Source: an uncultured Alphaproteobacteria bacterium
GTDB lineage: Bacteria; Pseudomonadota; Alphaproteobacteria; RUG11792
DNA length: 27,818 nt
Assembly: GCA_958448685.1 (NCBI GenBank)
Contig: CAUDEV010000006.1
Location: forward strand, 1-27,818
Direction: 5' to 3'
Positions 6,729 to 14,642 of this stretch are shown piece after piece. Under the pieces are notes generated by a model. That model was not told the origin of the DNA. It ran no database searches and saw only the letters and a list, made by a program, of their open reading frames with translations. How positions within the stretch are numbered: the first letter of the stretch is position 1; the number at the start of each line of letters is the position of its first letter. The position numbers and the translations under genes were made by a program.

Positions 6729-8867
6729 TCACTTTCCTGTTAAATGATTCGTTCCATCCCAATCAACTGGGGGCGTTTGTTTAAATTCTTCACACTTTTT
6801 AATCAAAGGTTCCAAAGAAAGTTCTAAACCAGGGAAAAGAAGTTCCATACTTCTATAATGCTTTAAGGCTTCTTCAAACTCTTGATTTTGATATAATTCA
6901 AAAGCTTCTTTCGCTTTCGCGCAGAGATCTATCAATTTATAATAATTCTTATCATCAGCATCTTTCATCGAGCAAAGCGGTTCATAGACAACTATCCCAG
7001 AACTTCTGCCTTTGACAGCAATTTTGTCTATAACTCTGAAAAGTATACGTCCTTTTGCAATAGCTTCCACATTTTCTGAAACCAGAATTTTTGTTCCATA
7101 ATACTTATTTGCCCCTTCCAATCTTGAAGCAATATTAACAGAATCGCCAATAGCTGTGAAATTCATTCTGTCTTGAGAACCGATGTTTCCAACAATTGCT
7201 TGTCCTGTGTGTATGCCAATTCTCGTTGGAAGAGGAGGCTTCCCAAGAGGAGCCCATTTTTCTTTTAATTCTTCCAAAATTTTCTGACAACCTAACGCAG
7301 CATTGCAAGCATTGATAACTTGATTTTCGTCAGGATTAGGCGCTCCCCAAATTGCCATAACAGAATCTCCTATGTATTTGTCAATAACTCCATTATGTTT
7401 CATTACTTCTTTAGTCATTTCATCGAAATATTCGGAAAGATGCAGGATTAAATATTCAGCAGGCAATTTTTCAGAAACTGTGGAAAATTTTTCAATATCG
7501 GAGAAAAATATAGTGATTTCTTTTGTCATACCTCCCAAAACTGGTTCTTCACCTTTTTTTACGAGTTTTCGAACAAGATCTTTTGGGGCATATTTCGCAA
7601 ACGTTGATATGCTCAACTTCATCGAATTCATAGCATTTGAAAGTTCTCTGATTTCAACAATATTTGATTTTGGTGGATTTGGATATTCATCCAATTTCAT
7701 TTCCCCGATAGACTTTGCAGAATTGCAAAGTTCAGAAATCGGTGTTGAAATTCTTCTTGATAAGACAAATATTACGCCAAATGAAATCAAAAATAAAAAT
7801 GCTGATATCAAAAACATGTTAGTTCTAACATTTTCGAAAGCCGCAGTGAAATCGCTTTGTGGAGCAATTGATATTAAATAAAATGGCAATTTACCCAGCT
7901 TTTTTAAGGATGCAGTATATTCAATGCCATCTACACTAAACTTCGTGTGCTCAATATTAGTATTAACAAGATTTTTTGCTGCTATTTTTAATACCGAATT
8001 ATCTGTATCTGATGTTTTTATAAGAGTTAAATCATCTGTTTTTTCATCAATTTCAAAAGTTTTCATTTCCAAAGATGTAGCAATAATTTCATTTTCTTCA
8101 TTTATTAAATAACTTTCTGAATTATCTGTCATTTTTATGCTTTTCAATAATTCCGAAAAGTGATTTAGTGAAATATCCACGGAAATTATGCCCATAGCTG
8201 AGTTGTCTTTATAATATCCAAGAGGCATTGATAATGTAATCCCGGGCAATTTTGTTGTAGAAAATATATAAACATTACTCCATATTGGTTTTTTCTGAAT
8301 TTCTGTTTGTAAATACCAGTCTCGTTTGTTTGCTAAAAACGATATCGATGGGAGTTTTTCTTTTGAAAATACATTGAAGTTTTCGTCCATATAATCCCAA
8401 GATTCAACAAGCTTTCCATCAACGTCTGTTATTCGTTTTATTGCATATTTGGAATATACTGGAAGAGATAAATCTGAGTTAGATCTATATGAATTTAAAC
8501 CTTCCAGAGTTCTCAGTTGAAAATAAGTTCCATTTTTTAAACCTATATAAAAACTCGTGACATATGACATATTCTTTATTCCATTAGAAAAAAGTTTGCC
8601 ATAGCCTTTGAATTTATCAATTTCCGAATCATCAAAATGATCAGCAAATGCTTGCATTGTAATTTCGATTTGACTTAAATAATTATCGAAATATTTTGTC
8701 ATAGATGTAGAAATATTTTTAGAGTAGTACTCTTTTTCAAAATTTAAGATTAATTTTTTGTTAATGTTTGTAGAATATAGTATTTCGCAAATAACAGTGA
8801 TACATATCAAGAGAGAGAAAGCTGTTAATATGTCGATTCTTAATTTTCTTTCTTTAAAAAAATTCAT
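6729..8867 (-). CDS. Receptor-type class III adenylate/guanylate cyclase (Cache-HAMP-cyclase)
   Basis: A 712-residue inner-membrane sensor. Membrane helix 1 is at about 12-31, followed by a periplasmic double-Cache domain (about 40-345, with the RDWYLQT signature near 182), membrane helix 2 (351-370), HAMP (371-420) and a class III cyclase catalytic domain (447-620). Catalytic metal ligands are D457 (FFSDIEKFS) and D501 (KYIGDSVMAIWGAP). Transition-state residues N578 and R582 lie in GDSVNIASRLEG. Substrate-selecting positions look like K497 and T571, the K/T pair of bacterial adenylate cyclases such as cyanobacterial CyaC, so cAMP is the likely product. A C-terminal tail of about 90 residues looks like a partial TPR. 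Its ATG overlaps the stop of the binding-protein gene (ATGA), so sensor and binding protein are made together. Confidence 0.92.
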   Translation of the reverse strand: MNFFKERKLRIDILTAFSLLICITVICEILYSTNINKKLILNFEKEYYSKNISTSMTKYFDNYLSQIEITMQAFADHFDDSEIDKFKGYGKLFSNGIKNMSYVTSFYIGLKNGTYFQLRTLEGLNSYRSNSDLSLPVYSKYAIKRITDVDGKLVESWDYMDENFNVFSKEKLPSISFLANKRDWYLQTEIQKKPIWSNVYIFSTTKLPGITLSMPLGYYKDNSAMGIISVDISLNHFSELLKSIKMTDNSESYLINEENEIIATSLEMKTFEIDEKTDDLTLIKTSDTDNSVLKIAAKNLVNTNIEHTKFSVDGIEYTASLKKLGKLPFYLISIAPQSDFTAAFENVRTNMFLISAFLFLISFGVIFVLSRRISTPISELCNSAKSIGEMKLDEYPNPPKSNIVEIRELSNAMNSMKLSISTFAKYAPKDLVRKLVKKGEEPVLGGMTKEITIFFSDIEKFSTVSEKLPAEYLILHLSEYFDEMTKEVMKHNGVIDKYIGDSVMAIWGAPNPDENQVINACNAALGCQKILEELKEKWAPLGKPPLPTRIGIHTGQAIVGNIGSQDRMNFTAIGDSVNIASRLEGANKYYGTKILVSENVEAIAKGRILFRVIDKIAVKGRSSGIVVYEPLCSMKDADDKNYYKLIDLCAKAKEAFELYQNQEFEEALKHYRSMELLFPGLELSLEPLIKKCEEFKQTPPVDWDGTNHLTGK

Positions 8868-9763
8868 TTTATATACTCCTCGTATTCTTTCATAAGATCA
8901 TCTATAGTTTTTATTTTCGTTTCCGATTCAAGAAATTTATTTATCCAATTCAAAAGTTCCAAAGATTTGTAGTTGACAATTCCTGAAATATAATCATTTT
9001 CTCCTTTTAGTATTATCGGAATAAATTTCAAAGACAAGTCAGGATGATCATTCATCAATAAATTCACCCGTAAGTTATCTCTAAGCGTTGCAATAATTTC
9101 TTTGTTTTTTAATTTCTCGACAGTCTGTTTTTCCCAATTTTCTAATTCTAAAATCTGACTTTTCGGAAACAAAAGCTTTGCAAATTCGACATAACTCGCT
9201 CCTTTTGCAACTCCAATTTTATATTTATTGTCATTAATCAGATCTTTTATACTTTTTTCTTGATTAGATTCGGCAACTTGTCTACTCATTAATAGTGTTT
9301 TCTTAGCAATAACATAAGGTTCCGTATACATAACTTTTCGGCTTCTTTCAATTGTGTAAGACAATTTTGCAAGGCCTATGTCTCCTTCTCCATTCGCAAT
9401 TGCATTAACAACATCTTCATAATTTTTATAGCAAAGTTTGAATACTAATCTTACTCCCAAGCCTTTTGCTATTTTTTTTGCTAATTCTATATCAGCTCCA
9501 ACTAGGTCTAATTCTTTTTTATTTTCAGAACCTTTCTTTTTCATTAAAAAAAGAGGATTAGATGTGTTGCTTACGCTGCAAATAACAATTTCTCCGCGTC
9601 TGATAATATCGTTTACATCTCCGTATATTCTTCCTTTTTCATTTTGAAAATTCTGTTGTGTCGTTTGATAAATAACTTCGATATCATTGCTTTTTGCAAA
9701 AGTAAATCCCATGCAAAGAAACGCACTCAAAAAAAACATACTTAGGACATTCAATATTTTCAT
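8864..9763 (-). CDS. Periplasmic amino-acid-type solute-binding protein (SBP_bac_3)
   Basis: A 299-residue protein with a signal peptide (MKILNVLSMFFLSAFLCMGFTFA, residues 1-23) and a family 3 extracellular solute-binding domain from about 45. Signature stretches are LVGADIELAKKIAKGLGV, VNAIANGEGDIGLAKLSYTIERSRKV and YTEPYVIAKKTLLM. R140 in TIER corresponds to the arginine that holds the ligand alpha-carboxylate in glutamine/histidine-type binding proteins. No ABC permease or ATPase lies next to it. Instead it overlaps the cyclase gene by four bases. The simplest reading is that it presents an amino acid to the Cache sensor, or feeds a transporter encoded elsewhere. The stretch of about 25 residues between the signal peptide and the domain is not recognised. 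Confidence 0.88.
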   Translation of the reverse strand: MKILNVLSMFFLSAFLCMGFTFAKSNDIEVIYQTTQQNFQNEKGRIYGDVNDIIRRGEIVICSVSNTSNPLFLMKKKGSENKKELDLVGADIELAKKIAKGLGVRLVFKLCYKNYEDVVNAIANGEGDIGLAKLSYTIERSRKVMYTEPYVIAKKTLLMSRQVAESNQEKSIKDLINDNKYKIGVAKGASYVEFAKLLFPKSQILELENWEKQTVEKLKNKEIIATLRDNLRVNLLMNDHPDLSLKFIPIILKGENDYISGIVNYKSLELLNWINKFLESETKIKTIDDLMKEYEEYIK

Positions 9764-9823
9764 TAAGCGAACATCGAAAAAACATATCTAATTAGATTCT
9801 ATCGAATATTAGTTAATTTTTTA

Positions 9824-10930
9824 TTAATTTCCAAAGTCTGAAATGATGTTGTAATAGATTTTTTTCAATTTTAATAGGTCATTTATTGAAATGAACTCAT
9901 TAACTATGTGAGCATTCGCAATTGGAGAACCTATTTCAACAACATTTGTTAGTTCTTTTATTGATACAGCATCTGAATTTCCGCCCATAGTTCCTATTTC
10001 AGGAAATTTCCTCAAAGTTTTCGTCAAGCTTTTTGAAAGAAATCCTATAAAATCTGAATCAGCTCCAACAAATGGTGTTCCAAATCTTTCAAATGTAAGG
10101 GTTAAATTTGGAAAAGCTTTTTTTACAAAATCTTCTAATTTATCAAAATTCCAAAGGTCGTTAAATCTTATATTAAATTTTGCAACAATTTCAGAAGGTA
10201 TGATATTTCGAATTTCGTTTTTCGCATCAATAGAAGTCAGTTCAATATCACTTGGTGAGAAATTTGAATTGCCCTTATCTAATTCTATCTTGCAAAAATT
10301 TGAAATTTTCTCAACAAAATCATGAAGATGATTTCCAAAAGACTTTCCACTAACAACATGACATTGAGGGCCATTCGATTTCACATCAATATTTAAGCTA
10401 CCTCGACAACCAATTTTTATATATTCTCCAGATTCTTTTGGTGAACAACTTTCGCAAAGCACGCATCCGGTTATCTTTTCATTTTTTTCTTTCAAATATC
10501 TTATAACTTTTTTTGTTCCATTTTCTCCCATTATTTCTTCATCACTTGTTAAAATAACAGATATTGAAAAATTTGGATTTTTATTATCTTTGATATATTC
10601 TGAAATTGCAAAAAGACAAGAGGCTAGGGGGCCTTTCATATCATTTGTTCCTCGTCCATATAGCAATCCGTTATTTTCTCGTAGTTCAAATGGATCACTT
10701 TCCCAGTTATCCAAAGGAGGGACAACGTCTATATGACCTGCAAAACAAAGATTTTTTGGGAAATTACCCAATTTCGCATATAGATTCGAAACATCTCCAA
10801 ATTTAAGAATTAAACAACGAAATCCTAGGTCTTTCAAGAAACGAGAGCAATATTTGATAGCTTCGTCTCCGTTTGGAGTAATCGATTTGAAATGAATTAA
10901 ATCAGCTAATAGCTTCTTAATTAAATCCAT
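9824..10930 (-). CDS. dapE: Succinyl-diaminopimelate desuccinylase
   Basis: A 368-residue M20-family metallopeptidase, close to the usual DapE length. It hydrolyses N-succinyl-LL-2,6-diaminopimelate to LL-diaminopimelate and succinate, on the way to lysine and peptidoglycan. Zinc and catalytic residues are visible: H66 and D68 (FAGHIDVVPP), D97 (YGRGTNDMKG), the EE pair near 131 (LTSDEEIMGENGT), and a C-terminal histidine in SPIANAHIVNEF. GGNSDAVSIKE matches the DapE GGTSDGR position, and the dimerisation domain lies between about 180 and 290. It precedes the binding-protein gene by 60 bases on the same strand and may share its transcript. ArgE or another M20 deacylase is the alternative; NWESDPFELRENNGLLYGRG favours DapE. 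Confidence 0.87.
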   Translation of the reverse strand: MDLIKKLLADLIHFKSITPNGDEAIKYCSRFLKDLGFRCLILKFGDVSNLYAKLGNFPKNLCFAGHIDVVPPLDNWESDPFELRENNGLLYGRGTNDMKGPLASCLFAISEYIKDNKNPNFSISVILTSDEEIMGENGTKKVIRYLKEKNEKITGCVLCESCSPKESGEYIKIGCRGSLNIDVKSNGPQCHVVSGKSFGNHLHDFVEKISNFCKIELDKGNSNFSPSDIELTSIDAKNEIRNIIPSEIVAKFNIRFNDLWNFDKLEDFVKKAFPNLTLTFERFGTPFVGADSDFIGFLSKSLTKTLRKFPEIGTMGGNSDAVSIKELTNVVEIGSPIANAHIVNEFISINDLLKLKKIYYNIISDFGN

Positions 10931-10961
10931 TATACGAACCTAGCAAAATCCTATTTATATA

Positions 10962-10977
10962 ATAACACAAATGTTAT
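10962..10977. promoter_or_regulatory. Inverted repeat upstream of dapE, possible operator
   Basis: ATAACA-CAAA-TGTTAT, a perfect 6-bp inverted repeat with a 4-base spacer, lies 32-47 bases before the dapE start next to AT-rich sequence that could be its -10 region. The position suits a repressor or activator site; chance is not excluded in such AT-rich DNA. Confidence 0.3.
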
Positions 10978-11242
10978 CTTTCTTCATAGATAGAAAATGT
11001 ATATAAATTGGGGGGAGCAGAAGTTGTAAATAGTCCAAAATGAGAAACGAAAGAAATATCGTTTGTTAAAAGAGAAACTGCAATAATTTTATGGAGATAT
11101 AAGAGGAGCCATAAAGCTGAATATTCAAAAGTTAATTTTAAAACAGAAACAATAATCGTATGGCGTGTTAAAATTATTAAAACTTGTTCTTGAAAATGAA
11201 GGTGTTTTTATCGTAAGCTATTTATAGAGTGTGAATTTAATA

Positions 11243-11280
11243 AAATACTTTCGTATTTAGTTTCCATAATATATATTATG
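11243..11280. promoter_or_regulatory. Two adjacent palindromes upstream of ndk
   Basis: AAATAC-TTTC-GTATTT at 11243-11258 and the 16-base perfect palindrome CATAATATATATTATG at 11265-11280 lie 45-85 bases before the ndk start. They could be operator sites or overlap the promoter. A TATAAT-like box and GGAG occur closer to the start (about 11308-11318). Confidence 0.3.
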
Positions 11281-11326
11281 AGGACAAGTATGAAATCTAG
11301 AAATCTTATTATAATGGAGTTATTTT

Positions 11327-11746
11327 ATGATTGAACGAACTTTTTCGATAATTAAACCTGATGCAACAAAGAGAAATCTTACTGGAGAAATAAACAGTAT
11401 GATTGAAAAAGCTGGATTTAGAATTGTTGCGCAAAAGCGAATCAAATTGACATTAGATCAGGCGAAAAGCTTTTATGCAGTGCATGCTGAGAAGCCTTTT
11501 TATAATGATCTTTGTGAATTTTTGAGTTCAGCACCTATAGTTGTTCAGGTTTTGGAAAAAGAAAATGCCATAGCTGATTACAGAGCGCTTATGGGAGCCA
11601 CGAATCCAGCGAATGCCGACGAAGGAACTATAAGAAATAAATTTGCTTTATCAATTGATCAGAATTCCGTACATGGTTCTGATGCGCCTGAAACCGCAGC
11701 GAATGAGATAAAGTTCTTTTTCAGCGATATTGAAATCGTTGGATAA
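11327..11746 (+). CDS. ndk: Nucleoside diphosphate kinase
   Basis: A 139-residue cytosolic enzyme of standard length that transfers the gamma-phosphate of ATP to nucleoside diphosphates through a phosphohistidine. The active-site histidine is H116 in NSVHGSDAPETA. Other family marks are ERTFSIIKPDATKRN at the start and RALMGATNPANADEGTIRNKFA before the active site. GGAG lies upstream of the ATG. It begins a plus-strand run with pgsA (15-base gap) and the DNA glycosylase gene, with no other function shared among the three that I can see. Confidence 0.97.
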   Translation: MIERTFSIIKPDATKRNLTGEINSMIEKAGFRIVAQKRIKLTLDQAKSFYAVHAEKPFYNDLCEFLSSAPIVVQVLEKENAIADYRALMGATNPANADEGTIRNKFALSIDQNSVHGSDAPETAANEIKFFFSDIEIVG

Positions 11747-11761
11747 GTTGTTTTTCTGAAT

Positions 11762-12301
11762 ATGTCTGATATAAAAAAACTATTGCCAAATATTATTAGC
11801 ATATTCAGAATTGTATGTATCCCACTACTCTTCTTTTCTATTTTTAATAATCTTAGATTTGTTTCCATTTTAATATTATTACTTGCTTCATTAAGTGATT
11901 TTTTTGATGGATACTTGGCAAGAAAATTAAAAGTTGAATCAAAAATTGGGGAATTACTTGATCCTATCGCAGATAAGTTATTTTCAAATGCTGTTTTGTG
12001 GGGTATTTGTTTTTTTAAGGCCCCTACTCTTCCAAATTATATCATGGCAGTATCACTCACCTTACGCGATTTGATATTGCTATTTGGAGGTTTTATTGTA
12101 GTCTTAAAAAAAATTAAAGTTACTATGAAACCAGTTTATTTAAGCAAGATTTGCACAACTCTTGTATTTATATATATAATATTCATAATAACTTTTAATA
12201 CTAATGTATTATTGGATATTTTTGGTTGCATTATAGTTTTATTAATTATCTTAACTTTTTGGATTTATCTCAGAAGGTTTTTAAAAGGTATCAAAGGTTG
12301 A
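11762..12301 (+). CDS. pgsA: CDP-diacylglycerol-glycerol-3-phosphate 3-phosphatidyltransferase
   Basis: A 179-residue integral membrane enzyme of typical PgsA length. It makes phosphatidylglycerol phosphate from CDP-diacylglycerol and glycerol-3-phosphate, the first committed step to phosphatidylglycerol and cardiolipin. The complete CDP-alcohol phosphotransferase motif D-x2-DG-x2-AR-x8-G-x3-D-x3-D is present at residues 46-71 (DFFDGYLARK to DPIAD). Several hydrophobic helices follow. The family also includes phosphatidylserine and choline enzymes, but size and the N-terminal LPNIISIFRIVCIPL favour PgsA. Its TGA stop overlaps the proposed TTG start of the next gene. Confidence 0.9.
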   Translation: MSDIKKLLPNIISIFRIVCIPLLFFSIFNNLRFVSILILLLASLSDFFDGYLARKLKVESKIGELLDPIADKLFSNAVLWGICFFKAPTLPNYIMAVSLTLRDLILLFGGFIVVLKKIKVTMKPVYLSKICTTLVFIYIIFIITFNTNVLLDIFGCIIVLLIILTFWIYLRRFLKGIKG

Positions 12302-13092
12302 TAAAGAAAAATTTAAAAGATTTTGATATAGCTCAAATAGCAGAATCAGGGCAATGTTTTCGATTTTCTAAAATAACTCCTAAAATCTGGCGAGTTATGG
12401 CTTTTCAGAAAATTTTAGATATAGAAAAAGTTTCTAAAAATGATTATATATTTCATTGTGATGAATTAGAATTTCAAAATATTTGGTATAATTACTTTGA
12501 TTTGCAAACAGATTATAGTGTTATAAAGGATTTTATTCATAAGCTTCAAGATCCTTATCTAATATCGGCAATTAATTATGGCAGAGGTATAAGAATTTTG
12601 AGGCAAGATTTATGGGAAATGATTGTTAGTTATATAATTTCTCAAAGAAATAATATCAAGCGCATTTCTAATACGATTAATAAAATTTGTTCTTATTTTT
12701 CCGGAAACTTCCCCTCCCCTATCCAACTTTCACAATTCAGTAAAAATGATTTCAAAAAATTAGGTTTAGGTTATAGATCTGAATATCTTTTTAAAATAGC
12801 AAAATCAATAATTAACCGTGATTTGGATCTTGAAAAACTGAAATCTATGGAAACCCTTGATGCAATAAATTATTTAAAACAATTTAAAGGAATTGGTGAA
12901 AAAGTTGCAAACTGTATTGCTTTATTTGGATTATATAAAACAGATGCTTTTCCAATCGACATCTGGATAAAACGGATTATTGAAAAAGAATATTCTGGAT
13001 ATTTTGATATTAACAAAATAAAGCCATATGCTGGGATAATTCAACAATATATGTTTTTCTACCAAAGATTTTTGGAGAAAACACAGCATTAA
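12298..13092 (+). CDS. ogg: 8-oxoguanine DNA glycosylase, OGG1-type (HhH-GPD)
   Basis: About 264 residues if started at TTG 12298, which overlaps the pgsA stop (TTGA) and has AAGG just before it. The ATG at 12226 would put 72 bases inside pgsA and add a tail unlike the family. The helix-hairpin-helix reads LKQFKGIGEKVANCIALFGL. The lysine after GIGE (residue 202) is the Schiff-base nucleophile of OGG1-type enzymes, and the aspartate in FPIDIWIKR (residue 221) is the catalytic acid. QCFRFSKI near the start and WEMIVSYIISQRNNIKRI are further OGG family marks. It removes 8-oxoguanine opposite cytosine and nicks the abasic site. OGG1-type enzymes are less common in bacteria than MutM. Confidence 0.85.
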   Translation: MIKKNLKDFDIAQIAESGQCFRFSKITPKIWRVMAFQKILDIEKVSKNDYIFHCDELEFQNIWYNYFDLQTDYSVIKDFIHKLQDPYLISAINYGRGIRILRQDLWEMIVSYIISQRNNIKRISNTINKICSYFSGNFPSPIQLSQFSKNDFKKLGLGYRSEYLFKIAKSIINRDLDLEKLKSMETLDAINYLKQFKGIGEKVANCIALFGLYKTDAFPIDIWIKRIIEKEYSGYFDINKIKPYAGIIQQYMFFYQRFLEKTQH

Positions 13093-13473
13093 GTGTCACA
13101 AAAATTTTAAGACAATCCAGAAATAGGAAATAAAGAGGTAAGATAGAATAAAAAATAAAATTGATTTACGCAAATGAAAATGACAAAAGAAGAGAAATCA
13201 AAAATGAACAGTTAAAGGCAATGGGGCTATATTACAAGGCAGGGGCAAGGATTTAGATATGGAAATAAATAGGGGTTAAGTCTGTATATTGAAATTAGTA
13301 AAAGTTCTGTGGAAAGGATCTTTAAGAAACTAGGATTACAAAAGCCGTTATCAAGTCCTAGATATAGAAAACATAGGAAATGCCGTGTTAGTTATTAGAC
13401 ATACTCCCTTGCCGATATTTTCCAGCAAAAATATTGAGATGAATGAACATCTTTCTCATCCATGTTACGAAGG
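13093..13473. other. Intergenic region with degenerate mobile-element sequence
   Basis: No intact gene. The start (GTCACAAAAATTTTAAGACA, about 13095) loosely resembles an IS end and the stretch at 4252-4280. Broken frames with a helix-turn-helix-like piece follow (next entry). The last 70 bases before 13473 show nothing clear. Confidence 0.35.
13184..13400 (+). pseudogene. Degenerate helix-turn-helix/transposase remnant
   Basis: Interrupted frames give NEQLKAMGLYYKAG, then after a frameshift GFRYGNK, a stop, and LSLYIEISKSSVERIFKKLG followed by LQKPLSSPRYRKHRK. The SKSSVERIFKKLGLQKP part resembles the helix-turn-helix of transposases or integrases. There are at least one frameshift and two internal stops, so it is non-functional. 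The family (IS481, IS630 or another) cannot be settled by eye. Confidence 0.35.
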
Positions 13474-14212
13474 CTATCTTTTTTCATTTCCCCAAACTTC
13501 TGGATAACCTCCGTTTTCCCACTCTTCGTTATTTATTTTTAATCGATTCGTGTTGCTTTTTTATAATACCTCCAATACACACCGCTATTATTCCCAGTGT
13601 CTACCCTATCTGAAACATCAACTAGGCACCCATCAAACATTTTATCGTAATAAAGACTGTCTGACCCTGGGTATTTTTCAAATATAGGACTTTCTCGCAT
13701 ATAAATATCATTTATGTATCCCAATTCGATCCATACAGTTCCATTTTTTCCACCAAAACGTTGCGTCTAATTCCTTGGTTATCAACTACACCGATGAATC
13801 TCCCTAGCTCAAGCGATCCATTTCTAACAATCTCGTAGGGTACAGGGGCGTCTATACGTACATCGATCCCACTTGGACTTGCAACAACATCTTTATGGAG
13901 GGTATGCCCATAACAGTTACCTATCGCATCTCGTAAATTTGTTGTCTCAGCAACTTTAACAGTCAATCGTGCGACTTTTGGGGTCATTCTAGCTCTCTCT
14001 TGCATTTCAGTACGTTGCATTGGAGTTTTGTTATCTGCTTCTTGGCCCATATCAGCAGGTGTTGAATTTGTTGAAGCCATCTGAATTGCGATAAGTCTAT
14101 CTTCTTCACTTTGACTTAAATTTTTCATAGCATCTGCATTCATTGATGATGCACTAACGTTTACACTTTCAAGCATGGAAATCATGCTTATTCCTAATAA
14201 AATTTTTTTGAT
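13474..14212 (-). pseudogene. Secreted protein of unknown function, two frameshifts and lost start codon
   Basis: Read on the minus strand, the sequence at 14212 matches the signal peptide of the LRR gene at 335 (IKKILLGISMISMLESVNVSA against MKKVLLGISMLSMLGNIEVSA), but the first codon is ATC instead of GTG. A GGGAG ribosome-binding site sits correctly before it. The frame is lost at the A6 run at 13744-13749 and again at the A6 run at 13557-13562. One added A at each restores continuity (VEKNGTVWIELGYIND, then YYKKSNTNRLKINNEEW) to a TAG at 13474, about 246 residues in all. The mature part (HTLHKDVVASPSGIDVRIDAPVPY onward) looks like a small extracellular beta domain with tryptophans; I do not recognise it. 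Copy B of the repeat lies 118 bases upstream. Confidence 0.7.
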
Positions 14213-14245
14213 AGGGATTCTCCCGTAAAAATATTAAACCTTCTA

Positions 14246-14251
14246 CTTATA
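14246..14251 (-). promoter_or_regulatory. -10 box (TATAAG) of the secreted-protein pseudogene
   Basis: On the minus strand, GATATACTATAAGTAGAAGG aligns with ATATATTATAATTAGAAAG before the LRR gene at 335. The conserved core sits about 34 bases before the lost start codon. Conservation between two loci with unrelated mature proteins supports a promoter here. Confidence 0.5.
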
Positions 14252-14388
14252 GTATATCACACACAAAAAAAATGTATATACAAAAATTTTTTTGTATTTT
14301 TAAAATAACTAGTTACCTCCTAAAAATATCTAAAATTTTATGGGACTTTTTATTTTTTGACATATAAGCAATATGGTGTATATCCTGA

Positions 14389-14424
14389 AATTAAGAATGC
14401 CAAATGACGTTCGCAAACTTAATT
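14389..14424. repeat. Small hairpin inside copy B
   Basis: Outer arms AATTAAG/CTTAATT enclose inner arms GAATG/CGTTC. In copy C the inner arm is GAACG, so a T-G pair here is a C-G pair there and the pairing is kept. Confidence 0.6.
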
Positions 14425-14436
14425 ATATTATTTTTT

Positions 14437-14556
14437 TGAAAGGAACGAGAAAAAAAAGAATTGATTTACGAGATTTAGTCAAGTCCGAAGAACGAGTGAA
14501 ACGAAGTGTGACTTGACGAAATAAAAGTAAATCAATATAATCGTTCCCGCCTTTCA
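14437..14556. repeat. Long interrupted stem-loop inside copy B
   Basis: Nested complementary segments are TGAAAGG/CCTTTCA, AACGA/TCGTT, TTGATTTAC/GTAAATCAA and GTCAAGTC/GACTTGAC, around a 24-base loop. Copy C at 27544-27662 keeps every arm, while the unpaired A-rich spacers differ. This pattern suggests conserved structure at the DNA or RNA level. Confidence 0.75.
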
Positions 14557-14594
14557 GAAAATAATATAATATATGCAGAGATCCACATATGGAG

Positions 14595-14642
14595 GGCGCG
14601 CGACGTGTGGTATCCTTGATATTTTACCACACGTCGCGCGCC
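14595..14642. repeat. GC-rich perfect hairpin of copy B
   Basis: Arms GGCGCGCGACGTGTGGTA and its exact complement (14595-14612, 14625-14642) flank the 12-base loop TCCTTGATATTT. One more pair outward would be a G-T. The equivalent in copy A has the loop inverted and ACATGT in place of ACGTGT. Confidence 0.9.

Larger units (their letters stand above)
10931..11326. other. Intergenic region between divergent dapE and ndk
   Basis: No gene is recognised over nearly 400 bases. It should hold both divergent promoters. Three short palindromes are visible (10962-10977, 11243-11258, 11265-11280). Short open fragments near 11090-11200 match nothing I know and may be decayed coding sequence. Confidence 0.5.

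Noticed and set aside
5483..6784. Plus-strand frames opposite the symporter gene
   Set aside because: They are shadows of the minus-strand symporter, which has clear family motifs and a ribosome-binding site.
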